Assembly: GCA_963807925.1 (NCBI GenBank)
Contig: CAWEDP010000002.1
Location: 248,001-312,000, forward strand
Source of the DNA: CAWEDP01 sp963807925
Lineage (GTDB): Bacteria > Acidobacteriota > Vicinamibacteria > Vicinamibacterales > CAVVIG01
Direction: 5' to 3'
DNA length: 64,000 nucleotides
Below the pieces are notes generated by a model. That model saw only the letters and a program-made list of their open reading frames with translations. It did not search any database and had not been told where the DNA came from. How positions within the stretch are numbered: position 1 is the first letter of the stretch; each line of letters opens with the position of its first letter. The position numbers and the translations under genes were made by a program. Shown one piece after another: positions 47,369 to 54,831 of the stretch.

Positions 47369-49549
47369 ATGGCGACCGACGAAGTCATCCAGGTTCAGGA
47401 CCAGTACTACATCCTGGCGACCGCACCGCGGGTCGTCGAGCGTACAGCCGTCCTCCAGCACGGCGACACGTTCGCGCTGTTCGATCTCTACGGCGACATC
47501 GGGTCGTTCGGCGAGAGCGAGCAGGGGCTGTATCACGAGGGCACCCGCTATCTGTCGCGGTTCCGCCTGCGGTTGAACGGCCATCGGCCGCTGATGCTCA
47601 GCTCGCGCGTGAAGGAGGACAACGAGTTGTTCGGCGCCGACCTGACCAATCCCGACATGCCGATCGGCGGGGCGGGCGAGCCCGGCGCGGGGATCGTGCC
47701 GCGCGACATGGTCCACCTGTTCCGGTCGCGGTTCCTCTGGAACGGCACCTGGCACGAGAGAATCCGGCTGCTCAACTACGGGCTGGCCTCGGTGCGCGTC
47801 GCCCTCACCTTCGAGGTGGACGCCGACTTCGCCGACATCTTCGAGGTGCGCGGCACCCGGCGCGACACGCGCGGGCGCCGTCGCGAGCCGGAAATCGGGG
47901 CCACGTCGCTCCGGCTCGGGTACGACGGGCTGGACCGCGAGGAGCGGTGGACGATCGTCGAGTGGGACGATCGGCCGGCGGCGATCTCGGCGCGGTCGGC
48001 CCGGTTCGAGTACACGCTGGACCCGCAGGCGCCGCTGGTGCTGTCGGTGGCGATCCGCTGCGAGCGCACCGAGCGCCCGGTCGCGGCGCGGGCGTACGAA
48101 CCGGCGCTCGAGGAGGCGGTGGCCGAGATCGAGGAGTCCCGCCGCGCCTACTGCACCGTCGACAGCTCGAGCGAGCGCTTCAACCAGTGGGTCCGTCGCT
48201 CGGCCGCCGATCTGCGGATGCTGACGACGCGGACCGGGAGCGGCGAGTACCCGTATGCGGGCGTGCCGTGGTTCAGTACGCCGTTCGGCCGCGACGGCCT
48301 CATCACGGCGCTTCAGACGCTGTGGGTGAACCCGCGCCTGGCGCGAGGCGTCCTGTCGTACCTCGCCGCCACGCAGGCCGACTCGTTCGACGGGGCGCGC
48401 GACGCCGAGCCGGGCAAGATCCTGCACGAAACGCGCAGCAGCGAGATGGCGCGCCTCGGCGAGGTGCCGTTCGGCCGTTATTACGGCAGCGTCGACGCGA
48501 CGCCGCTGTTCGTGATCCTGGCCGGCGCGTACTTCCAGCGCACCCGCGATCGCGCGTTCGTCGAGACGCTCTGGCCGCACGTCGACCGGGCGCTCGAGTG
48601 GATCGATCGGTACGGGGATCGTGACGGCGATGGTTTCGTCGAGTACGCCCGCCGGTCGCGATTCGGCCTCGTGCAGCAGGGCTGGAAGGACTCGCAGGAC
48701 TCGGTGTTTCACGCCAACGGCGATCTGGCGGAGGCGCCGATCGCGCTGTGCGAGGTGCAGGGGTACGTCTACGACGCCAAGCGGCACGCGGCGGCCATCT
48801 CCGACGCGCTGGGCGCCCCCCCGCGGGCCGATCGGCTCCGGCGCGAGGCGGACGCCCTCCGAGACGCCTTCGAGCGCGCGTTCTGGTGCGACGACCTGTC
48901 CACCTACGCGCTCGCGCTGGACGGCGCGAAGCGTCCCTGCCGCGTCCGCGCGTCGAACACGGGGCACTGTCTGTTCTCCGGGATTGCGTCGCGCGAGCGC
49001 GCGCGACTGGCGGCAGAGCAGCTGATGTCGCCGGACCTGTTCAGCGGCTGGGGCATCCGGACGCTCGCCCAGACCGAGCGGCGCTACAACCCGATGTCGT
49101 ACCACAACGGATCGGTGTGGCCGCACGACAACGGCCTGGCGGCGGCGGGATTCTCCCGGTACGGGTTCGACGACCTGGTGCGGGCGCCGTTCACCGGCCT
49201 CTTCGAAGCGGCCGCGGAGATGAGCGGGTACCGGCTCCCGGAGCTCTTCTGCGGGTTTCGCCGGCGGCCGGGCGAGGCGCCGACGCTGTATCCGGTCGCG
49301 TGCTCGCCGCAGGCGTGGGCGTCAGGCGTCGTGTTTCAGATGGTCCAGGCGTGCACCCGCCTGTCGGTGGACGACCATCGACTCACGCTCGACCGATCCA
49401 TCCTCCCGCCGTTTCTCACCTACCTGAAGCTGGTCAACCTGGAGCTGTCGTTCGGGAGCATCGATCTGATGTTCGAGCAGCATCCCTTCGACGTCAGCGT
49501 CACGGTGCTCGGCCGGCGCGGGGACTTCGAGGTGGAGGTCCTCAAATAG
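47369..49549 (+). CDS. Amylo-alpha-1,6-glucosidase-type glycogen debranching enzyme
   Basis: A 726-residue protein with the two-part plan of bacterial GDE-like enzymes. An N-terminal beta domain (LFDLYGDIGSFGESEQGLYH, GTRYLSRFRLRLNG; GDE_N_bis type) is followed by an (alpha/alpha)6 glucosidase barrel (GVPWFSTPFGRDGLITALQT, QGWKDSQDSVFHANG, YNPMSYHNGSVWPHDNGL). Catalytic acids are expected in the GRDG and WKDSQDS regions. It hydrolyses alpha-1,6 glucose branches. It is the second debranching system of the window besides GlgX, and the two may act on different polymers. It sits downstream of the GT4 gene. Confidence 0.92.
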   Translation: MATDEVIQVQDQYYILATAPRVVERTAVLQHGDTFALFDLYGDIGSFGESEQGLYHEGTRYLSRFRLRLNGHRPLMLSSRVKEDNELFGADLTNPDMPIGGAGEPGAGIVPRDMVHLFRSRFLWNGTWHERIRLLNYGLASVRVALTFEVDADFADIFEVRGTRRDTRGRRREPEIGATSLRLGYDGLDREERWTIVEWDDRPAAISARSARFEYTLDPQAPLVLSVAIRCERTERPVAARAYEPALEEAVAEIEESRRAYCTVDSSSERFNQWVRRSAADLRMLTTRTGSGEYPYAGVPWFSTPFGRDGLITALQTLWVNPRLARGVLSYLAATQADSFDGARDAEPGKILHETRSSEMARLGEVPFGRYYGSVDATPLFVILAGAYFQRTRDRAFVETLWPHVDRALEWIDRYGDRDGDGFVEYARRSRFGLVQQGWKDSQDSVFHANGDLAEAPIALCEVQGYVYDAKRHAAAISDALGAPPRADRLRREADALRDAFERAFWCDDLSTYALALDGAKRPCRVRASNTGHCLFSGIASRERARLAAEQLMSPDLFSGWGIRTLAQTERRYNPMSYHNGSVWPHDNGLAAAGFSRYGFDDLVRAPFTGLFEAAAEMSGYRLPELFCGFRRRPGEAPTLYPVACSPQAWASGVVFQMVQACTRLSVDDHRLTLDRSILPPFLTYLKLVNLELSFGSIDLMFEQHPFDVSVTVLGRRGDFEVEVLK

Positions 49550-49568
49550 GCGCGCGGTTCGCCCCGAC

Positions 49569-49802
49569 TCATCGTGAGCGGTCGGCGACCGGTTGCCAGC
49601 CGCGCCCGCAGCGGTCGGCGCGCGTGGTGACGGCCCACTGCAGCGCCTCGTCCCCGCTGTCGAACGCGCGGGTAATCACCGCGGTGCCGTCGTACTTGAT
49701 ATCGATCTCCGCGCCATAGGGCACCAACCGGACGCTGCAGGTGACTTCGCGGTCGTCGCGCCGCAGGGTCCAGAGCGTCGTTCCCCCGTCGTTCACGGTC
49801 AC
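49569..49802 (-). CDS. Small uncharacterised protein coupled to the VWA gene
   Basis: A 77-residue acidic/aromatic protein from a GTG start (49802) overlapping the VWA gene stop (GTGA). Visible features are LWTLRRDDREVTCSVRLVPY and EALQWAVTTRADRCGRGW, with two cysteines and no membrane segment. The pattern (strand-rich first half, helix with ALQWA) suggests a small alpha/beta fold. I do not recognise the family. The overlap indicates translation coupled to the preceding VWFA-type protein. Confidence 0.6.
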   Translation of the reverse strand: MTVNDGGTTLWTLRRDDREVTCSVRLVPYGAEIDIKYDGTAVITRAFDSGDEALQWAVTTRADRCGRGWQPVADRSR

Positions 49803-50725
49803 TGGCTCCGGGCGGGGCCGGGGGCGACGTATCCGTTCCGGGCCTGCACCTTGTAGTCGTCGCCGTGCACCCGCACGCGAATCGTGTGGAACCGGCCGTC
49901 GCGGCCGTGCGAGGAGGCGTAGCCGAGCAGATACTGGCTGTTCAGCTCCTCGGCGATGCGCGCGGTGGCGCCGGTGAGCTCGGCGCTGTCGTGGACGACC
50001 TCCGTCCGTCCGCCGCTGTCGTCGGTGATCTCCTGCAAGGCCACCGGATTGACGCGCGTGTTGATCGCCCTGCGATCGCCCGAATCGATCGCAATCGCGT
50101 AGACGAACGGCTCGCTGCGGACGAGCGCCGCGTGCACGCTGCGCAGCGACGCGTCGCTGGCGGTGTCGGCGCCGTCGGAGATGATCACCAGCGCGCCGCG
50201 CTGACGCGAGCGTTTGTCGAACATCGGCAGCGAGGCGAGCACGGCGTCGTAGATGGCGGTGCCGCCCGTCGGACGAACGCCGTTCATGGCCCGCCGCACC
50301 ACCTCCGGCGTATCGGTCCACGACGTCAACGGCCGCGGCCGGTGGTTGAACGCCATCACGAAGTACTCGTCGTCGCGATCCAGCAGCTCGAACAGAAAGC
50401 GCTCGACGGCCGACCGCGCGTCCGCGATGCGGCGGCCGAACATGCTGTCGCTCACGTCGAGCAGCACGCCGAGGCTGACCGGCACGCGCTGGTTCGTGAA
50501 CTGGGCGATCGGCTGGCGCTCGCCGTCCTCGAACAGGTCGAACGCGTCGCGGTCGAGGCCGGTCACCAGCCGCCCGGTGGCGTCGCGAACCGTCGCGTTC
50601 ACGCTGATGATGTCGATGCCGGACCGGAACGGACGCGAATCGCGGAACGTCGGCGATTGCGGCGCCGCCAGCAGGCCGAGGGCCGACGCGACCACGAGCA
50701 CGGTCGCACCGAGAGGTACGCGCAC
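49799..50725 (-). CDS. Secreted VWFA-related Acidobacterial-type protein
   Basis: A 308-residue protein with a signal peptide (LGATVLVVASALGLLAAPQS), a short beta lead (SVNATVRDATGRLVTGLDRDAFDLFEDGE) and a von Willebrand A domain. The MIDAS motif DVSDSMFG (DxSxS) is complete, followed by PTGGTAIYDAV (the MIDAS threonine) and IISDGADT. It ends with the characteristic YLLGYASSHGRDGRFHTIRV and ARNGYVAPG tail. This domain arrangement is the VWFA-related family named for its abundance in Acidobacteria, and is a main clue to the organism. Ligand and role are unknown. Confidence 0.9.
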   Translation of the reverse strand: MRVPLGATVLVVASALGLLAAPQSPTFRDSRPFRSGIDIISVNATVRDATGRLVTGLDRDAFDLFEDGERQPIAQFTNQRVPVSLGVLLDVSDSMFGRRIADARSAVERFLFELLDRDDEYFVMAFNHRPRPLTSWTDTPEVVRRAMNGVRPTGGTAIYDAVLASLPMFDKRSRQRGALVIISDGADTASDASLRSVHAALVRSEPFVYAIAIDSGDRRAINTRVNPVALQEITDDSGGRTEVVHDSAELTGATARIAEELNSQYLLGYASSHGRDGRFHTIRVRVHGDDYKVQARNGYVAPGPARSQ

Positions 50726-50767
50726 CCGTCTATCCTACCGCTGGTCGGCGCCTGCTAAGATGAGTCG

Positions 50768-51505
50768 ATGAGCGTGACTGTCGCGACGACGGCCTCGCTG
50801 CACGCGGCCGTTGCCGAGGACGGATACGGATTCGTCCACGGATCGGCGATGCGCCAGATGCTCGCGCCGTATGGGGCGCTCGAGGACTGGAGGGCGTTCG
50901 CCGACAGCTGGAATCGGCTGGCGGTGGATGCCTACATGGCCGACGGCGGCCGCTACCGGCGCCGCCGTCACGCGGTGTTCGCCGCGGCCGCCGCGGGTAT
51001 CGCGCGCGCGCCGCACCAGCCGCACTTCCAGCCGGTCGATTACAACCCCCTGAACGGCGGCGTGAAGCGGTGGTTCGAGCCGATCGCCCCAGATACTGGC
51101 TCCGGCGCGACGATGGATGCGATCCTGCGGTTCTGCCATGCGTTCTTCGCCGGGCTGGCGCCGGCCACGACCGGGTGGCGTGTCGAGGTCCACCAGTTCC
51201 GGATCGAGGCCAGGGCCGGCGAGCCGGGCCGGCCGACGCCGGAGGGGCTGCACCGCGACGGCGTCGATTACGTGCTCGTGCTGCTGGTCGGCCGCCGGAA
51301 CATCGCGCGCGGCACGACGTCGATTCACGCGGCGGACGGCGGCCGGCTGGGCGATTTCACGCTGAGCGAACCGCTCGACGCCGCGCTACTGGACGATTCG
51401 CGCGTCTCGCACGGCGTCACTCCGGTCCAGCCGATCGATCCGGCGGCGCCGGCGTTTCGCGACGTGCTGGTGGTGACCTTCGCAGCATCCGGCCGGTCCG
51501 CCTGA
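50768..51505 (+). CDS. 2-oxoglutarate/Fe(II) dioxygenase family protein (BsmA-like)
   Basis: A 245-residue cupin-fold oxygenase. The iron facial triad is visible as HRDGVD (His and Asp, near residue 160) and SHGVTPV (distal His, near 217). The region FQPVDYNPLNGGVKRWFEP and the VEVHQFRIEA strand are typical of the 2OG-Fe dioxygenase family that includes BsmA. Such enzymes hydroxylate small amino-acid-like substrates. Its 3' end overlaps the convergent PGPGW gene by 89 bases. The start MSVTVATT is 42 bases from the divergent VWA gene. Confidence 0.85.
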   Translation: MSVTVATTASLHAAVAEDGYGFVHGSAMRQMLAPYGALEDWRAFADSWNRLAVDAYMADGGRYRRRRHAVFAAAAAGIARAPHQPHFQPVDYNPLNGGVKRWFEPIAPDTGSGATMDAILRFCHAFFAGLAPATTGWRVEVHQFRIEARAGEPGRPTPEGLHRDGVDYVLVLLVGRRNIARGTTSIHAADGGRLGDFTLSEPLDAALLDDSRVSHGVTPVQPIDPAAPAFRDVLVVTFAASGRSA

Positions 51506-51659
51506 GGCGCTCGAGCAGGTTGCGCGCCCACGCGAACTCGGTCGCCAGCATCGCCAGCCCGAGCGCGATCGTGAGCCAGCCGGGCCCGGGCAGCGCCAGC
51601 ATCAGGACGCCGGCGCCGAGCAGCGCGAAGCCGCCGGCGATCTTCGCGTAACGTTTCAT
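51417..51659 (-). CDS. PGPGW-motif small membrane protein
   Basis: An 80-residue protein starting MKRYAKIAGGFALLGAGVLM. It has two membrane helices flanking the diagnostic LALPGPGWLTIALGLAMLATEF motif (PGPGW family), and a basic C-terminal tail (WARNLLERLRRTGRMLRR). Function unknown. It is tail-to-tail with the dioxygenase gene and overlaps its last 89 bases on the opposite strand. Its real C-terminal tail is therefore encoded antisense to that gene, and an earlier stop may apply in relatives. Confidence 0.8.
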   Translation of the reverse strand: MKRYAKIAGGFALLGAGVLMLALPGPGWLTIALGLAMLATEFAWARNLLERLRRTGRMLRRSPPARRETPAPPDRSAGPE

Positions 51660-51727
51660 CGACGCGGCCGTCGCGAGGTGGACGGGATGGAACGTTTCAA
51701 CGAGAATGACGGCATGGAGACTCACCC

Positions 51728-52153
51728 ATGAATAGCACGTTGGCACGAGGGGCGCACGCGATCCTGCGGATTGGCGTGGCGCTGCTGTTCATCGAGCACG
51801 GGTTTCAGAAGTTCGGATTTCTCGGCGGCCTGGCTCCGTGCCAGGGCCCCTGCTCGTGGACGGCCATCGGTCCCACGGCGGCTTCCATCGGCCTCACCCA
51901 GCTCGTCGTCGCCGGGTGGATCGAGACCATTGGGGGCACGCTGCTGATCGTCGGCTTTCAGACGCGCGCCGTCGCGGCGATCCTGTGCCTCGAGATGATC
52001 ATCGCCTTCTTCATCGGGCCGCACTTCGGGCGCGGCGGCTCGCCGCTCCAGAACGGCGGGGAAATTCCGCTGTTCTACGCGTCGGCGTTCCTGTGGCTGG
52101 CGGCGGCCGGCGCCGGCCCGCTCAGCGTGGACGCCCTGCGACGCACACGCTAG
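51728..52153 (+). CDS. DoxX family membrane protein
   Basis: A 141-residue protein with four membrane helices and the DoxX signatures RIGVALLFIEHGFQKFG and GWIETIGGTLLIVGFQTR. DoxX proteins are linked to quinone or thiosulfate redox chemistry and oxidative stress in several bacteria; the exact role here is not established. It is followed 10 bases later by the TTG start of argG, so co-transcription is possible. Confidence 0.9.
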   Translation: MNSTLARGAHAILRIGVALLFIEHGFQKFGFLGGLAPCQGPCSWTAIGPTAASIGLTQLVVAGWIETIGGTLLIVGFQTRAVAAILCLEMIIAFFIGPHFGRGGSPLQNGGEIPLFYASAFLWLAAAGAGPLSVDALRRTR

Positions 52154-52163
52154 CCCGACCGCC

Positions 52164-53517
52164 TTGGCGACCATCCTGCAGACCCTTCCGGTCGGCGAAC
52201 GCGTCGGCATCGCGTTTTCCGGCGGTCTCGACACCAGCGCCGCGCTTCACTGGATGCGCGCCCGGGGCGCGATTCCGTACACCTACACCGCCAATCTCGG
52301 CCAGCCGGACGAGGCCGACTACGACGACATTCCGCGGCGCGCGATGCTGTACGGCGCCGAGCAGGCGCGGCTCATCGAGTGCCGCCCGCGGCTGGTGGCC
52401 GAAGGCCTGGCCGCGCTGCAGGCCGGCGCCTTCCACATTTCGACGGCGGGTGCGATCTACTTCAACACGACGCCGATCGGGCGCGCCGTCACCGGCACGA
52501 TGCTCGTCGCCGCGATGCACCGCGACGGCGTGGAGATCTGGGGCGACGGCAGCACCTTCAAGGGCAACGACATCGAGCGGTTCTACCGCTACGGCCTGCT
52601 GGTCAACCCGGGGCTGCGCATCTACAAGCCATGGCTGGACCGCCAGTTCATCGAGGAGCTCGGCGGCCGCCGGGAAATGTCCGAGGTACATGGCGCGCGC
52701 GGGCCTGCAGTACCGCATGACCGCCGAGAAGGCGTACTCGACCGACTCGAACCTGCTCGGCGCGACGCACGAGGCGAAGGACCTCGAGCAGCTCGGCACC
52801 GGCGTCTCCATCGTGCAGCCGATCATGGGGGTGCCATTCTGGCGCGACGAGACCTCGATCGCTCGCGAAACCTCGTCGGTCCGCTTCGAGGATGGCCATC
52901 CGGTCGCCCTGAACGGCCGGACGTTCGCCGACGACGTGGCGCTGATGATCGAGGCGAACGCCATCGGGGGCCGCCACGGGCTCGGCATGTCGGATCAGAT
53001 CGAGAACCGCATCATCGAGGCGAAGAGCCGCGGGATCTACGAGGCGCCCGGGATGGCGCTGCTCTTCATCGCGTACGAGCGGCTGGTCACCGGCATTCAC
53101 AACGAAGACACGATCGAGCAGTACCGCGACCAGGGACGCCGGCTCGGACGGCTGCTCTACCAGGGACGCTGGTTCGATCCGCAGGCGCTGATGCTCCGCG
53201 ACGGCGCGCTCCGCTTCGTCGCGCGCGCGATCACGGGCGAGGTGACGCTCGAACTGCGCCGCGGCAACGACTACTCGATCCTCGACACCACGAGCCCGAA
53301 CCTCACCTACCACCCCGGGCGGTTGACGATGGAGAAGGGCGAGGCGGCGTTTTCGCCGCAGGATCGGGTCGGCCAGCTGACGCTGAGGAACCTCGATATC
53401 GGCGACACCCGCGACAAGCTGCTCGTCTACACGCGGGCCGGCGTCGTCGGACCGGCCGCCGACGGCGTTCCGCAGCTCGTCGAGGGCTCGAAACCCGACC
53501 CGCCCGACGACCGCTGA
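52164..53517 (+). pseudogene. argG: Argininosuccinate synthase (E. coli type) interrupted by one extra base
   Basis: From a TTG start (52164) the frame encodes the ArgG N-terminus: VGIAFSGGLDTSAALHWM (the PP-loop ATPase motif), YTANLGQPDEADYDD, and the E. coli-type GDGSTFKGNDIERFYRYG. After GGRREMSE an extra G at 52685/52686 (GAGGTACATG in place of GAGTACATG) shifts the frame. The continuation YMARAGLQYRMTAEKAYSTD, NLLGATHEAKDLE and onward runs in the next frame to 53517 without further damage, giving about 450 residues, the normal length. ArgG joins citrulline and aspartate in arginine synthesis. Loss would make the cell an arginine auxotroph, so an artefact is likely. Confidence 0.88.
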
Positions 53518-53542
53518 CCTCGTCTGGGCGGTGCGCCTCGGC

Positions 53543-54244
53543 TCAGGCGGCCTGCTTGAGCAGCGGCCGCAGGTACGGCCAGATCTGCAGCGCGATGGCG
53601 CGCGCGCCCGCTTCGTTCGGATGGATGCGATCGCGCTGCATCAGGTCGGGGTTGCCAAGCACCCGCATCAGGAGGAAGGGAACCAGCCCCACGCGATAGC
53701 GTGCGGCCAGCTCTTCGTACGCACGGTGGAACGCGAGGCTGTAGTCCCACCCGCGGACCGGAAGCGCCTCCATGCCGCAGAGCAGCACGGAGATCCCGCG
53801 GCCCTGGGCCTCCTCGATAATCCGCGCGAGGTTCGATTTCACCTGCGACACCGGCACGCCCCGCAGGCCGTCGTTGGCGCCGAGCGCCACGATGAGGACG
53901 CGCACGTTGCCGTCGAGCGCGGCGCGGAGGCGGCGAGCCGCGCGTGAGGACGTATCGCCCGACACGCCCGCATTGACCACCTGATACCCGTAGCCCGCCT
54001 CGTCGAGCTGCTGCTGCAGCACCGCCGGAAACGCTCGGGCTCGTCCGATGCCCTGCCCCGACGTCAGGCTGTCGCCCAGCACGACGATTCGCGGCGCCTC
54101 ATCGCGGGGAGCGGCGGACAGGCCGAAGACCGACGCCAGGATGAGCAGCCCGGTCGCAAGGAGCACGGCGCTTCGATTGTAGCGTGCCGGGACAAGCTTT
54201 TGTCGGCGGTCGGCCGTCAAACCCTCAGGTGCCTTGCCTGCCAT
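53543..54244 (-). CDS. GDSL-type arylesterase/lysophospholipase (TesA-like)
   Basis: A 233-residue SGNH hydrolase. A hydrophobic N-terminal segment (SAVLLATGLLILASVFGLSA) suggests export to the periplasm. Block I is VVLGDSLTSGQGIG with the nucleophile Ser, block III is VALGANDGLRG, and block V is DRIHPNEAG with the catalytic Asp and His. These match E. coli TesA. The ATG at 54244 has AGGA three bases upstream within a palindrome shared with the divergent gene. It converges on argG, whose stop is 25 bases away. Confidence 0.9.
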   Translation of the reverse strand: MAGKAPEGLTADRRQKLVPARYNRSAVLLATGLLILASVFGLSAAPRDEAPRIVVLGDSLTSGQGIGRARAFPAVLQQQLDEAGYGYQVVNAGVSGDTSSRAARRLRAALDGNVRVLIVALGANDGLRGVPVSQVKSNLARIIEEAQGRGISVLLCGMEALPVRGWDYSLAFHRAYEELAARYRVGLVPFLLMRVLGNPDLMQRDRIHPNEAGARAIALQIWPYLRPLLKQAA

Positions 54245-54247
54245 CGA

Positions 54248-54257
54248 TCCTCGAGGA
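54248..54257. promoter_or_regulatory. Palindromic Shine-Dalgarno shared by two divergent genes
   Basis: The perfect palindrome TCCTCGAGGA presents AGGA on both strands, in each case exactly three bases before an ATG: 54244 leftward for the esterase and 54261 rightward for the small protein. Only 16 bases lie between the two start codons. The message starts must therefore lie inside the opposite genes, or one of the two starts is misplaced. Confidence 0.45.
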
Positions 54258-54260
54258 CAC

Positions 54261-54572
54261 ATGACTTCATCGCCGGCGACGACTCCTGGCCACGCCATCC
54301 TCATCATCGGCTCTCAGTCGTGGAGCCTGCACATTGTCGGGGTCACACGCGTCGGCCGCGACCTCTTCATCCAGTTGTCGGTCGTCGGGTCGCGCGAGTG
54401 CCTGGTGACGATCCGGACGCAAGCGGTGGTCCAGGGCGTCACGTCGCGCCAGATTCTCGACGCGGTCTGCGACTGGCTGCTGTCGGGCGACGCCAGCGAG
54501 CGGGCGTTTCTGGATCTTCCCGAGCAGCCCGACCGCGGCGCCCGCGCGCGTCACGCGGGCGCGTGCGCCTGA
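54261..54572 (+). CDS. Hypothetical protein
   Basis: A 103-residue protein. A beta-rich centre (HAILIIGSQSWSLHIVGVTR, DLFIQLSVVGSRECLVTIR) is followed by a helix (SRQILDAVCDWLLSG) and a charged tail. There is no membrane segment or signal peptide, and I do not recognise the family. The AGGA before the ATG and the sensible composition support a real gene. Its start is 16 bases from the divergent esterase. No gene follows it on the same strand until 57205. Confidence 0.5.
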   Translation: MTSSPATTPGHAILIIGSQSWSLHIVGVTRVGRDLFIQLSVVGSRECLVTIRTQAVVQGVTSRQILDAVCDWLLSGDASERAFLDLPEQPDRGARARHAGACA

Positions 54573-54831
54573 GCGCCGCTACCAGCTGGCGGGTTCCTCG
54601 AGCCTGCCAGGCCTTGGAGCGGCGGAGAAACGACGCGTTGATCAGTCCGACGGCAATGGCTCCCAGCGCCGAAGGGGGGCGCTGCCCAACGGCCAGCGCC
54701 GAAAGCGGCGGCGCCACACGCCCGGCAGCCACAGGCCGAGCAGCTGGTCGATGCCCGCCGCCGATGACATGGCGACAGAGGCTTCATGGGAGCGCCTTTG
54801 TGCGTGCGGTCTGTCGAAAGCCGCTCGCGGA

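Noticed and set aside
47285..49126. A 613-codon frame opposite the debranching enzyme
   Set aside because: No domain, no plausible start, and the sense gene is a clear GDE-type glucosidase.
54573..54831. A 42-codon leftward frame (MSSAAGIDQLLGLWLPG...) and a hydrophobic frame in another phase
   Set aside because: No family match, no convincing ribosome-binding site and no continuation. Could be a decayed small gene, but not supportable.
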